Shown here one piece after another: positions 1 to 8,999 of a stretch of 64,000 nucleotides of DNA. Position numbers and translations under genes: made by a program. Location of the stretch: the NCBI RefSeq assembly GCF_963664415.1, contig NZ_OY761440.1, forward strand, positions 1,240,001 through 1,304,000, read 5' to 3'. A model generated the notes under the pieces. The model was not told the origin of the DNA, ran no database searches, and saw only the letters and a list, made by a program, of their open reading frames with translations. This stretch comes from an uncultured Desulfobacter sp. (GTDB lineage Bacteria; Desulfobacterota; Desulfobacteria; Desulfobacterales; Desulfobacteraceae). The first letter of the stretch is position 1, and every line of letters begins with the position of its first letter.

Positions 1-213
1 CCTTTTTTGATAACAGAGGGAACATTTACTGACATTCTCGATCAAAATAATTGGCTCAACCGAAAACAGTATAAAATTCAAGTCAACACTCTCCCACGAA
101 AATAATAATATAGAAGGAGTGTTGAGAAAGGATTTCCAGATTTGTTGGCTGAACATTTTCCAAATCAATCAGGATATAGCTTGTGGGCAAAACGAATATC
201 TCCTATGATATGA
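1..213 (+). pseudogene. Degenerate 3' end of an unrecognised gene
   Basis: Frame 1 is open from the window edge to a double stop (TAATAA) at 103-108. It then stays open in the same frame until TGA at 211-213, with a protein-like composition (ends ...LWAKRISPMI). Two consecutive stops inside one coherent frame suggest a decayed gene entering from the left. I do not recognise the family. 214-387 holds no gene I can support. Confidence 0.3.
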
Positions 214-387
214 AACAGATTCTAAAAAAATAAGGACCTTTACAATCCCTATCCGCCTTGATAAGGGGATTAAGAGGCAAACTCAAAAGAGGCTACAAAA
301 CTATGCTGACCCTACACAGAATTTTTGAAATCTACAATCTTGAACCTGATAAAATTGTAATCTAAAAGCTTTCCAAAAGGAGTTATT

Positions 388-1017
388 TTGAATAAAAGTC
401 TGGTAATTTTCACAATATTGGTTGCGGGCATCCTTGGATATTGGTTTTGGGGTGGAGAAAAATCGTATGAAATAAAAAATATCCCTATAAGCATATCGCG
501 CATTGTCTGTTTCGGCGACAGTTTGACCTATGGATACGGTGCCTCCCAAGGAATGGATTATCCAACCCGGCTGGAAGAAATGACCGGGATTGAGATTATC
601 AATGCCGGGGTGTCGGGAAATACCACGGCAGACGGATTGGCACGGCTCGAAGATGATGTGCTGGCCTATGAACCGGATGTGGTGCTGATTACCCTTGGCG
701 GTAATGATTTAAAAAACCGGATGAGCGTGGACACAGCCCGCGCCAATCTGCTCAGTATTATTCAGCGCATCCATGCTGCCGGCGCCATGGTGGTTCTTGG
801 GGGTATTGATATTCCTCTATATGGCAAAGGCTATGTGCAAATGTATGAATCCCTTGCCAGGCAGACCGGTTCGGTGTTGGTCCCCAATATTCTTGAAGAT
901 CAATTCGGCAACCCCGAATTGATGAGCGATTCCATCCATCCCAATGACAAGGGATATGAGATTATGGCTGGATATTTTTATAAAGCCCTGGATGGGCTGC
1001 CATTTACTGAGAATTAA
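388..1017 (+). CDS. GDSL-type (SGNH) esterase/lipase, membrane-anchored or exported
   Basis: A 209-aa SGNH hydrolase resembling TesA-type arylesterases/lysophospholipases. Visible signatures are block I FGDSLTYGYG with the nucleophile Ser45, block II NAGVSGNTT, block III LGGNDLKN, and block V with Asp181 and His184 (DSIHPND), so the catalytic set is complete. Residues 1-22 form a hydrophobic N-terminus, so the enzyme probably acts outside the cytoplasmic membrane. The start is TTG at 388, chosen because AAAAGGAG at 375-382 lies 5 bases upstream. The physiological ester substrate cannot be read from sequence. It appears monocistronic; the next reading frame is a damaged gene. Confidence 0.88.
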   Translation: MNKSLVIFTILVAGILGYWFWGGEKSYEIKNIPISISRIVCFGDSLTYGYGASQGMDYPTRLEEMTGIEIINAGVSGNTTADGLARLEDDVLAYEPDVVLITLGGNDLKNRMSVDTARANLLSIIQRIHAAGAMVVLGGIDIPLYGKGYVQMYESLARQTGSVLVPNILEDQFGNPELMSDSIHPNDKGYEIMAGYFYKALDGLPFTEN

Positions 1018-1064
1018 CATTAAACCCCAACGTTGCATAAAAATTTTTTAAAAAGGAGAGAACG

Positions 1065-1442
1065 ATGAAGCCCCCGATTATCTGCTGTGACGGCACATGG
1101 AACACGCCTGAGATGGTCTGTCCCACAAATGTCGTTAAAATCGCCCAGGCAATTCCGGAGGTCGACGGAAACAATGTTCAGCAAATCGTCTTTTACGATG
1201 AACTTTACAGGAAGTGCAGAAGAGGCCTGTCCGATGAGCCTGCTGTATTCAGGGCCGAACATCAGACAACAATCCCCGATATCACCTTCATGGGATGTTG
1301 GGATACGGTTGAAGCTCTGGGATTGCCGAATAAGGTAGATTTTATAAAAATCGACAATGCCTTTAAGGACCGCTACAGATCCTCCCATAAACGCCTGAAT
1401 GACACCGTGGGGCTGATCCCGTCTCCAAACGCTCTACTCTGA
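1065..1442 (+). pseudogene. DUF2235 (Tle1-like T6SS phospholipase/hydrolase) remnant with internal deletion
   Basis: The 125-aa frame begins CCDGTWN, the hallmark N-terminus of DUF2235 alpha/beta hydrolases, and later contains FMGCWDTVEALGLP, another conserved stretch of that family. The part between them, which in intact members carries the GFSRGA nucleophile elbow, is missing: residue 45 or so (FYDE) runs directly into a segment from further downstream. It is also short at the C-terminus. A good ribosome site (AAGGAGAG) precedes ATG 1065, so it may still be translated, but it cannot be an active hydrolase. DUF2235 proteins are often T6SS effectors; pentapeptide debris next door fits a lost effector locus (inference). 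Confidence 0.7.
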
Positions 1443-1724
1443 TACTTCACTGCCGTATTTAGGCTTCTTGAATTCCAAGGTGATGATTATCCTTACACCT
1501 TCAGTCAATTTGACCGAATTCATTTTCATATGTTTGGTATAAAAATTCCTGTACCCACCCGTCAATATGCTGTCAGACGATATGAATTTGATGCCTGGAT
1601 GATCTCCCGCGCCCATGTTCCGGTTAAGACCCATTGCGTAAAAAATATTATCCGGAAGAACGGTTTTTATATCATTGATGACCAGTATCGATGCAGGTAT
1701 CTCATCGGTGCCGGCGGTACTCAT
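1434..1724 (-). CDS. Hypothetical protein, 96 aa
   Basis: The frame has a coherent, protein-like composition and converges with the DUF2235 relic, overlapping its last 9 bases. No signal peptide, membrane segment or known motif is seen. No strong ribosome site precedes the start, and it lies just downstream of the pentapeptide relic on the same strand, so it could be the remains of a linked gene. A plus-strand frame covers part of the same stretch but looks less protein-like. Function unknown; expression uncertain. Confidence 0.4.
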   Translation of the reverse strand: MSTAGTDEIPASILVINDIKTVLPDNIFYAMGLNRNMGAGDHPGIKFISSDSILTGGYRNFYTKHMKMNSVKLTEGVRIIITLEFKKPKYGSEVSE

Positions 1725-1732
1725 TGCCCGGT

Positions 1733-1952
1733 TTACAGATCATATCCGGAAAAATCCATTCCGGACAGATCCTGGTTACTCAAATCAATACCCCGCAGAT
1801 CCAGCTTCAATGGACGGCCGGTCCTCCCAATGGGGCAGGCCTCCTTGAGTTGCCGGATCATAAGGGTCGGTTCCGGACTCTGAATCCGTCTCCAGCCATC
1901 GCCGCCTTAAAGCGGTGATCTTTTCTTGCGAAATCGGAATAGTTTCCTTGTC
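1733..1952 (-). pseudogene. Frameshifted pentapeptide-repeat protein remnant
   Basis: Reading on the minus strand from ATG 1952 gives a short frame ending after GGLPHWEDRP. A one-base shift there continues as PLKLDLRGIDL then SNQDLSGMDFSGYDL to a stop at 1733, a run of A(D/N)LxX-type pentapeptides. The shift near 1800 and the very short repeat domain indicate a decayed gene. Pentapeptide proteins occur in T6SS effector/accessory loci, which would match the neighbouring DUF2235 relic (inference). Confidence 0.45.
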
Positions 1953-2394
1953 CATTCGTATCCGTATCATTTGGAAAAAATAAACGCGGTCTTGGTTGGG
2001 AAGCAATATCTACTAACTCTTTTATACACTATCGCTTCATATAAGTTAAGCTTAGAAAGATAACTATTTCAATCCAAATTTGCGGCCTTTAAAATAGCTG
2101 CATAAGGAATAGCAAAACGACAGATATGTCTATCAGCGGTCGCCCAGGACTATTAAAAAACAGCATTCAATAACAGAAGCATTGTGGGGTAAAAAACGAT
2201 AAGTCATTGGGAATCATTCCGGAATATAAAAAACACCAATGCACCTATCGGATAATACCAATCAGGCCGATATTGTTTGGGCACCCCGGGAAACAGTCAA
2301 TCCCCAGCAGGCCTGGCAGAATAAAGCCGCAGCTTACCTATTTGAAACATACAAATACCTTCTTTCTCCTGCAGATAAAAACATCGGGGATGAT

Positions 2395-2501
2395 TAACCC
2401 TACAACGCAACTTGTAACACCGGCACCCATATAGTATATAGGTCCGCCAAACACCCACAAGGTATTGGCGTTAAATCTGTATAGGTGACGTTGTAGGGTT
2501 A
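2395..2501. repeat. 107-bp element bounded by perfect 13-bp inverted repeats (MITE-like)
   Basis: TAACCCTACAACG at 2395-2407 is exactly inverted at 2489-2501 (CGTTGTAGGGTTA). The interior has no gene. Size and termini resemble a small non-autonomous element, but no target duplication is visible and no matching transposase is present. The rest of 1953-2584 shows no supportable gene. Confidence 0.45.
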
Positions 2502-2584
2502 AGGCCAAAGGAACCCTAAGCACCGCCATAAATTGTGGGATCATAGACCCCTGTGATATTGCAGTGTCATCTTTTGAGTGATGC

Positions 2585-3256
2585 CTATTTCAACGACCGA
2601 TAATAGCCGTCGATGTTGTACACGGCAGCCAAGGGGTTATGGCCCAGCAACCGGTCCTTGACGGCCAGGACCGTGCAGGGCGCCTGGGCATATTTGAAAA
2701 ATAGGGAATCATGCCCCACGCACAGGCCGAGCAAAATATTGAACTCGGTTTGTTCGTCATTCAGCACCATGGCCTGTAGGATGGGGTTGCACATGGCTTC
2801 ATCTGTTCCCGGATCCAGTTTCTGATCATTTTCAATCCCGATGGTCTCTTTGAACGCGCATCCGACCTTGCAGACCACCGAGGTCACTGTAAATCCTTTT
2901 GAAGAATAGAGTTTGGCAACGGTTTTGGCTTCTTTTCTCAGACCGATGCAGAAAACCAGGCCGAGTTTTTTATATCCCATTTTCTGCGCAAACTCCATAA
3001 CTTCAAGGATGCGCGGTTTGACCGGCTTGAGGTGTGCGTATCCCAGTTCCTTGTTGCCGTATCCGTCGCTTTCCTGGATGGATGCCTGCTTTGCAAAGTA
3101 ATAAACATCCGGCTTTTTGTATTCCTCTGCTGCCTGCTTGATCAGCTCGGTTTTGTTTTGGGTCGGGCATCCGTCAGGAGACTTGCCGTCCGGGCTTTTG
3201 CATAGCCGTTCTGACATCTTGATTGAGCATTGAGCACAATTGGGTGTGTTTTCCAT
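2585..3256 (-). CDS. DUF1847 metal-binding protein
   Basis: A 223-aa cytoplasmic protein of the DUF1847 family common in anaerobes. The N-terminus carries a Cys-rich segment (NCAQCSIKMSERLC) likely to bind metal, and the core has FCIGLRKEA, CKVGCAF, CNPILQA and LGLCVGHDSLF, with conserved cysteines expected for this family. Length is normal. The ribosome site AAAGGAAA lies just upstream of ATG 3256. It is transcribed alone, toward the DUF2235 relics. The biochemical role is not established; a redox or metal-sensing function is often assumed from the cysteines. Confidence 0.88.
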   Translation of the reverse strand: MENTPNCAQCSIKMSERLCKSPDGKSPDGCPTQNKTELIKQAAEEYKKPDVYYFAKQASIQESDGYGNKELGYAHLKPVKPRILEVMEFAQKMGYKKLGLVFCIGLRKEAKTVAKLYSSKGFTVTSVVCKVGCAFKETIGIENDQKLDPGTDEAMCNPILQAMVLNDEQTEFNILLGLCVGHDSLFFKYAQAPCTVLAVKDRLLGHNPLAAVYNIDGYYRSLK

Positions 3257-3391
3257 TTTTATTTCCTTTCATGATTGGTATCGAGCGACCTTGAAACGGC
3301 TTACTAAGCCGTCAAACTGACCGGCAAGCTGCAACAATTGGATAGCACCGGATTTTTCGTTATAATTCCGGGGAGTTACTTATCTTTTCTT

Positions 3392-3586
3392 TTAGATCCA
3401 AATTTTTGAGGTTTTAGTATTCGATCTAAAACAAAACCTTCGCCATATCTGTTGCATATATTGGTTAGACTCGACTATCAAGTTTTTTCCCCGGTACGGT
3501 TGCGGGTTTTTAAGACATTCTTCAGGGCGTTGAGGTGCTTTTTTTACGGTGTTACGACTTATGCCCAGCCTTCGGACGATAGCTCT
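3392..3586 (-). pseudogene. Remnant of IS21-type transposase (IstA-like HTH)
   Basis: On the minus strand a frame with an in-frame TAG just upstream encodes RAIVRRLGISRNTVKK followed by a Pro-rich linker (PQRPEECLKNPQPY). This is the typical N-terminal helix-turn-helix of IstA-like transposases. The frame ends at TAA 3392-3394 and no catalytic domain follows. It lies in the 365-bp gap between the DUF1847 gene and the DDE transposase. Confidence 0.5.
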
Positions 3587-3621
3587 CTAACTGAAGCCCG
3601 ACCTGATTAAATTAAATCTGA

Positions 3622-4881
3622 TTATATCGGATTTTGGGGAGGGCTTCGATACCCCCCCAAAGAAGCCGAAATGTAAAGGTTGTGCAACCAGTTGTCGTGA
3701 TATTTAAAATGATTCAGCCTTTCAGCTGGGCTTTTGAAGCCGTTATGCCTTTTGACTGTCTCTGGGTTGTAAGGAGCAAAATTATGAATAAGTGCCCATC
3801 CTCGAATACTCAGTTGCGCTGCATCCATTGATCCATGAAAATACTGAGTGCTGAACAGGTGACGATCCATTCTTTGCATCAATCTGTCAATCATATTACT
3901 TGTTCTGTGTGCCTTGGGATGGTCATAGGCATTTCTGTATGAAACAATATTTTCCCGTAATTTTTTTATGGGGTCTGATATAACATTCGGGGTATCTTGC
4001 TTTTTGCACCATTCGATCAACCTTCTGATTCGCTGTGAAAATGATATTTTGCTTTCAGCCCGATAACAATCCCATAGCTTTGATGCTGTTTCATCAAAAA
4101 TGTCTCTGTATTTTTTCTTCGCCCGATCACGAATTTTTATGAATACATGCAGAAAACAACAAACGATGGCTACCGATGGAAAAAGGCTTTTCCATGCCTG
4201 CCGGGTAGCTTTCCATCCATCGATATTGACAGTCTCCGGCGAATATTCAGGCTGTAGGCATTGGGCCTCATCCCGATAAAATTGATATGCTTCGGTCAAG
4301 GCTTGCTTTCCAGCATTTTGAGCAACAGAAACTCCAAGAATACTGCCATTTCCAACAGTTGTTGCCACATACGTTTTTTCTCCCAGAATCCGGGTGTGCT
4401 TCTCATCCGCCGCAAGATGTTGGGGAATGTCGCCTGATTGCCGGACGGTTGTTCCAACAATACTATTGCGACCAAGTGACTGTTCAATCCGGTACCAATA
4501 CATTGGATTTTTACCGAAAATGTGGCTCAGTGCCCAGAAGGGCACATTGAATTTTCGCATGAAAAGGGCTTTTTCAACCTCGTCAACCAAACCAGTAAGA
4601 TAGGGCGTCACAAAGGAAGGGCGCACTGTATAAGCAATGCCGGCCATCTCGATTCGCCTAATAGGGATCGACATTTTTTTTGAGTGATAGATATCTTTCA
4701 TTAGATATCCTTCTTGGAAAATATCAGCTGGAAATAGTTCCGGGAAAAGCTTAATTTTTTCATCGAGACAGTTCCGAAATTTATCAGGATTTTGAACAAT
4801 GTCGTTATAAGCATCTTGAGAAAAGGGCACACATATGGTTCTATGGTTTCGGGTTGTGGATTTTGTATCTGTTTCCCACAT
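3622..4881 (-). CDS. DDE-type transposase, 419 aa, apparently intact
   Basis: A full-length transposase with the core signatures AADEKHTRI (Asp159), VNIDGWKAT (Asp221) and a downstream RTSNMIDRLMQRMDRH region like that preceding the acidic residue in MULE/IS66-like DDE enzymes. The C-terminus has the KRHNGFKSPAERLNHF segment seen in a group of multicopy bacterial transposases. I cannot assign the IS family with certainty. The ATG at 4881 forms the end of a strong inverted repeat (separate entry), so translation is probably repressed by RNA structure. Clear terminal inverted repeats were not found, so the element borders are undefined. Confidence 0.85.
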   Translation of the reverse strand: MWETDTKSTTRNHRTICVPFSQDAYNDIVQNPDKFRNCLDEKIKLFPELFPADIFQEGYLMKDIYHSKKMSIPIRRIEMAGIAYTVRPSFVTPYLTGLVDEVEKALFMRKFNVPFWALSHIFGKNPMYWYRIEQSLGRNSIVGTTVRQSGDIPQHLAADEKHTRILGEKTYVATTVGNGSILGVSVAQNAGKQALTEAYQFYRDEAQCLQPEYSPETVNIDGWKATRQAWKSLFPSVAIVCCFLHVFIKIRDRAKKKYRDIFDETASKLWDCYRAESKISFSQRIRRLIEWCKKQDTPNVISDPIKKLRENIVSYRNAYDHPKAHRTSNMIDRLMQRMDRHLFSTQYFHGSMDAAQLSIRGWALIHNFAPYNPETVKRHNGFKSPAERLNHFKYHDNWLHNLYISASLGGYRSPPQNPI

Positions 4882-4924
4882 ATAGTTAGAGACCTCCTTG
4901 GCGGGTTTGGTCTCTAACTATATG
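4879..4924 (-). promoter_or_regulatory. Hairpin burying transposase RBS and start codon
   Basis: Perfect 16-bp inverted repeat: CATATAGTTAGAGACC (4879-4894) and GGTCTCTAACTATATG (4909-4924). In the minus-strand transcript the 3' arm ends in the transposase ATG (4881), and the ribosome site AAGGAGG straddles the loop and the 3' arm. Folding would block translation initiation. Such leader hairpins are known in several IS families as protection against read-through transcription. Confidence 0.65.
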
Positions 4925-5004
4925 AAATTATTAGCAAAAAGTCTAGTCTAAATCTCTTTTAATTTCAATAGGTTACAAATAAAGTTTTTTCATCCTCCCA
5001 ATGA

Positions 5005-5130
5005 TTAGATCTTTTTTGGTCGCTGTTCCCCTAAATCCGTTATAATCAGCCTTTTTTTATCTGCGGCAAATACTGCCCCGGAAGAAATGCTTACAATTAG
5101 AAATAGAGAAATGGCCATCATTCTTCTCAT
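5005..5130 (-). CDS. Small secreted peptide or truncated exported protein, 41 aa
   Basis: ATG 5130 follows AAGGAG with good spacing and encodes a clear Sec signal peptide (MRRMMAISLFLIVSISS then GAVFAA) and about 19 further residues. Upstream Met codons in the same frame lack a ribosome site. It lies downstream of the TonB receptor on the same strand and next to the transposase, so it may be the surviving 5' end of an exported gene (for example a second receptor) cut by rearrangement. Confidence 0.45.
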   Translation of the reverse strand: MRRMMAISLFLIVSISSGAVFAADKKRLIITDLGEQRPKKI

Positions 5131-5282
5131 GTTACGTCTCCTTAATAATAAAGTAAAAATTATATTCATATCAAACATTGTGTTGAGTCCTGACATAAAT
5201 AAGGCCATGTCCCCTATTGTCATTGCCAGGCATGCGCTACAACAATAAAAAGGGAACAGAGCCTGGAAGCAACAAGAAGAGA

Positions 5283-7382
5283 TTAAAACTGGTAGCTAAC
5301 TCCAACGCCAACGCTCAACGGGTCTCCGAAGGTAGCAGTCGCATATCTTGAGATATCTGTATAACTAGTAATATACTCTTCATCTGTCAGATTTTTTCCA
5401 TACACATAGAAATCCCATCCACCGGAGGTTAGATAGCCTATTTTGGCATCACAAAGAACATATGCACCGTCAGTTATAGGGCCATCTATATCAAGAGTCC
5501 TTTCACCGGTTGCTTTCAAATCGAAACGTCCATACAATCCACCGGGATGTTTATATGAGACGCCGGCCATCGCTGTATAGGAAGGGGTCAGTTTGATATC
5601 ATTGCCATCATAAATATTCCCTTTTCCATCGTCATATTTATCGTACTCCGCCTCTAAAAGGCCAAATGAAGCGGTCAGTTCAAAGGTATCGGTGAGTTGA
5701 TATGCCATATCCAGCTCAACGCCCATGGAATGAGCACTATCAGCATTGCTCGCAGTAGTAATATAGTCAACGGTTCTATAAACATGAATATCCTTAATAT
5801 CCATGTAAAACAAGGTAACAGCCAATCGCAATCGATTCATACTCCCTTCGATACCCAACTCGTAATTTACTGATCTTTGAGGATCATAGGTAGACGTGTC
5901 AGAGTTAAAACCTCCTGGCATGTACCCGTGAGCATATGAAAAAAAGGTATGCCAGTTATCGTTCAAACGATAATTGAGGGCCGCTTTGGGTAAAAAAACA
6001 GTCCAGTCTTTCTCGCCGGAGTAAGACGAAGATGGGCCCCCGGTAGTTCCCACTGGCAGAATATAAACATCTTTATTAACTTCTCTTTTAAAATACTGAT
6101 ATCGGCCACCCAAGGTTAGCTCAAGTCGCTCTATCAAAGGTATCATTACCTGACCAAATCCCGCATATGTGGTCTTTGTGGTCACAGCTTCGGAATTCCA
6201 TTCATTCGCTCCATTTGCAGTAGGGTATTGTAGACCGAACCACGTCTGGTCCCTCTCATCTCTATCCAGGTAAAGACCGGTTACCCAACGGAAGCCGCTC
6301 TCATTATTACTTGATAGGCGCAGCTCCTGGGCATATGTCTCTTCATCATGATAGTCAAAAACTATCAGCCCGTCGTAATTGGTACCAGACAGGCCATCAG
6401 CATCACCATATCCTTCCACTTCCGTGTTTTTGTGTATTGTGATTGACGTGAGGGTCACTTTGTCAAACTTATAGCTCAAATTCAGGCTTTGTGAAAAAGT
6501 ATCAATATCGTTACTGTCTGGCATATCAACATCCACTTCTTCACCATTATCCATGCTAAATTCACTGATATCCGTTCCGGAAGCCAAGTTATAACTATTG
6601 TCTGGAGGAGTTTGGTTATCCATGGCAAGCGTAAGTCTTGCTGTAAGCCTGTCGGTTGGGGTGAATAAAAAATATCCGCTGAGTTGCTGCTGATCGAAGT
6701 CATTCCAGTCCCCCTCCAGCCCGGGATGAATGTTATCGATCCACCCGTCATTCTGCTCGTATTTACCGTTGATGCCTATATAAAGCGTATCAGCAATCAA
6801 CGAACCGTTCATATTGAACATGCCCTGCATGTAGTTGTTGCTGCCGTATTCAGCCCCAATATTTCCGTGCCATTCATTTTCCGGTGTTTTGGTGACGATG
6901 TTAATAACCCCGCCAATGGCATCCTTCCCATAGAGTGTTCCCTGGGGACCGCGCAGCACCTCAACTCGCTCCACATTGGCCAGAGAGGCATCATAACCGT
7001 ACCGGCTGACAACGGGGACCCCGTCAATATAAATTACAACCGGATTGTTGTTGCTGAAAATGGAGTAATGTAATCCGCGGAAACTCACCATGGTTCCGGC
7101 GTCCCCTTCTTCAACACTCATGTTGGGGATTTGCTTAATAAGAGCAGGAACGTCGGTAATACCCTTCTCCTCCAGAAGAACCTCGTCAAAAACCGTGATG
7201 CTTTGGGGGACGTCCAGAATATCCTCGTCCATTTTATTGGCAGTTACAATGACACTTTCCATTTCGGTTACAGCCTTATCCTTATCTTCCGTCTCCTCAG
7301 CCCATAATGGAGAAGCCGGTAAAGACAGGCCGAAATACATGCAGCAAAACAACAACAGGATTTTTTTTCGATACATCATCAT
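5283..7382 (-). CDS. TonB-dependent outer-membrane receptor
   Basis: A 699-aa receptor with a signal peptide (about residues 1-28), a TonB-box region (ESVIVTANK), a plug domain ending with VEVLRGPQGTLYG and GGVINIVTK, and a C-terminal beta-barrel ending in aromatic VGVGVSYQF. The overall pattern is that of iron-siderophore receptors, which import ligands using TonB/ExbBD energy. AAAAGGAG directly precedes a triple ATG (7374-7382). It is divergently transcribed from an AraC/PchR-like regulator at 7749, so control by that regulator in response to ligand or iron limitation is likely. The ligand cannot be inferred. The protein appears intact. Confidence 0.93.
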   Translation of the reverse strand: MMMYRKKILLLFCCMYFGLSLPASPLWAEETEDKDKAVTEMESVIVTANKMDEDILDVPQSITVFDEVLLEEKGITDVPALIKQIPNMSVEEGDAGTMVSFRGLHYSIFSNNNPVVIYIDGVPVVSRYGYDASLANVERVEVLRGPQGTLYGKDAIGGVINIVTKTPENEWHGNIGAEYGSNNYMQGMFNMNGSLIADTLYIGINGKYEQNDGWIDNIHPGLEGDWNDFDQQQLSGYFLFTPTDRLTARLTLAMDNQTPPDNSYNLASGTDISEFSMDNGEEVDVDMPDSNDIDTFSQSLNLSYKFDKVTLTSITIHKNTEVEGYGDADGLSGTNYDGLIVFDYHDEETYAQELRLSSNNESGFRWVTGLYLDRDERDQTWFGLQYPTANGANEWNSEAVTTKTTYAGFGQVMIPLIERLELTLGGRYQYFKREVNKDVYILPVGTTGGPSSSYSGEKDWTVFLPKAALNYRLNDNWHTFFSYAHGYMPGGFNSDTSTYDPQRSVNYELGIEGSMNRLRLAVTLFYMDIKDIHVYRTVDYITTASNADSAHSMGVELDMAYQLTDTFELTASFGLLEAEYDKYDDGKGNIYDGNDIKLTPSYTAMAGVSYKHPGGLYGRFDLKATGERTLDIDGPITDGAYVLCDAKIGYLTSGGWDFYVYGKNLTDEEYITSYTDISRYATATFGDPLSVGVGVSYQF

Positions 7383-7748
7383 CTCCTTTTCGATAATTTT
7401 TCATTTCTTTCCCAAAAGCAGCATTGTAAAGTAGCAAGGCAACGATAATAAACAAAACAGAACGTACAGCATAAATTTTTCCATTAATTGCCTATATATT
7501 TAATTCTTCGAGCACAAAATTTTTCAAATAAAAGCTATCCGGTTAAAATTTTATTTCACATTGAAATTAAGTGTTGTGCCTTATATAACCTTGCTCACTA
7601 TTTTTATTGAAAACTTTTTTTTAAATTATATTTTTGTTATTTTAGCCTAAATTTTATACAGTTGACAAACTTATAAGGGATAGACCTATAAAGATCAATG
7701 GAATTTGTTTAAGATTTTGGAATTATATTTTAAGAAAAAGGCACTTTT
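7383..7748. promoter_or_regulatory. AT-rich divergent promoter region between TonB receptor and AraC regulator
   Basis: The 366-bp spacer is strongly AT-rich and holds no gene. Divergent start sites for the receptor and the regulator must lie here, and it probably contains the regulator's binding sites. I could not identify a convincing operator or Fur box by eye. Confidence 0.4.
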
Positions 7749-8746
7749 ATGTCATATCACTTTATTTTGGACGATAATGATGATTTTTACTATTTTGACA
7801 AAACAATAAAAAGAAGTGTATTGAGATTCCCCCAAAAATTAGGCTTTAATGATGCGTATAAAGAGAATGTATCTGATGATATATCTGTCTTCAAAAATGA
7901 TATATTTAGCTATGAAGACATCACTATGTCTACATATTCATCTGCAAATAATCTTCAGATTTACATCTCTCTAAAAGGAAATACGGCTTATTTCGACAAA
8001 ACAGTCAAACAATATAGAGAAGACTGCGAAAATTACATTAGGATAGATTATATAAATGAGGCAAAAAGGGATTATTTTTTAAAAAAAGACGCTCAAGGCT
8101 CTGGTGTAGGGATCGTTATAAGAAATAATGACTTTCTAAAAAAAACCTTTTCAACTATTTAAATAATAAGACAATTAATGGAATTAATGACAATTATAAT
8201 AAAAATATTACCACTACGTTAAAATTTTCTTTGGCAAATTATAGAACGTTATTTTTAGCAAAAGAGATATATAGTTTACCATTTGAAGGCGAACTAAACA
8301 ATCTATATCTTCGAAGTAAAGTTTATGAAATAATTCACAATGAATTCTATAGCTTAATAAACACAAACAAGCTACCATCCTCATCAAGTCATGAAATACT
8401 CCTTAGGAAAGATGATTTCGAAGCCTTACACAATACAAGAAATTTTATAATAGAAAACAAAAAAAATCTCTGTATAAAAGAGCTTATAAAAAAAGCATCT
8501 GTAAACAAAAACAAATTGAGATATGGTTTCAAAGAATTGTTTAACACTACTCCAGGAAATTTGGTGTTTGAAGTTAAAATGCATGAAGCGAAAAGCCTTT
8601 TGGAAGCGAGAGAACTAAATATTACAGAAATCTCAGACGCAATCGGATATAAATATGTGCAAAGCTTTAGCTATGCTTTTAAAAAATATTTTGGAATCAC
8701 ACCTAGCGAATTTATAAAAAGCAAGAAGGGAACTCTTTCCGACTAA
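7749..8746 (+). pseudogene. AraC/PchR-like regulator split by a frameshift in an A8 run
   Basis: The first frame (7749-8162, 137 aa) ends in ...NDFLKKTFSTI. A second frame is open from upstream of 8141 to 8746 and carries the end of the sensor domain (LFLAKEIYSLPFEGEL) and the AraC double HTH (ITEISDAIGYKYVQSFSYAF, FGITPSEFIK). One extra A in the run at 8138-8145 would join them into a ~332-aa PchR-type regulator. It lies divergent to a TonB receptor, the usual arrangement for ligand-responsive activation of siderophore receptors. The gene is far more AT-rich than its neighbours, suggesting transfer. Sequencing error, slippage or true loss are all possible. Confidence 0.75.
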
Positions 8747-8953
8747 ACCGGGGCATAGCCCCATGCGATAGCTCTAAAAAATGAGGTAGTGCCTAAATAT
8801 TAGCCATTGAACCAACATTGTTTTTTCTCAAAAGGATAAGGGGCAAGAAAATAATTAATTCCACCGATCAGACCGTTAATTGACTACGGTAGGAAATACT
8901 ATGCATTGAATAGAAAGAGCTTCCCCGGCCTACCCCCAAAAAAAACGGGACAA

Positions 8954-8999
8954 ATGATCATACATCTGTTATGAAAAAATAGAAAAGGAGTATGATCAT
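8954..8999 (+). promoter_or_regulatory. Inverted repeat burying start of DUF4338 gene
   Basis: ATGATCATAC (8954-8963) and GTATGATCAT (8990-8999) are perfect 10-bp inverted repeats. The 3' arm covers the ATG at 8998 and abuts the ribosome site AAAAGGAG (8983-8990). The transcript would fold and hide the start codon, just as for the transposase at 4.9 kb. Confidence 0.55.
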
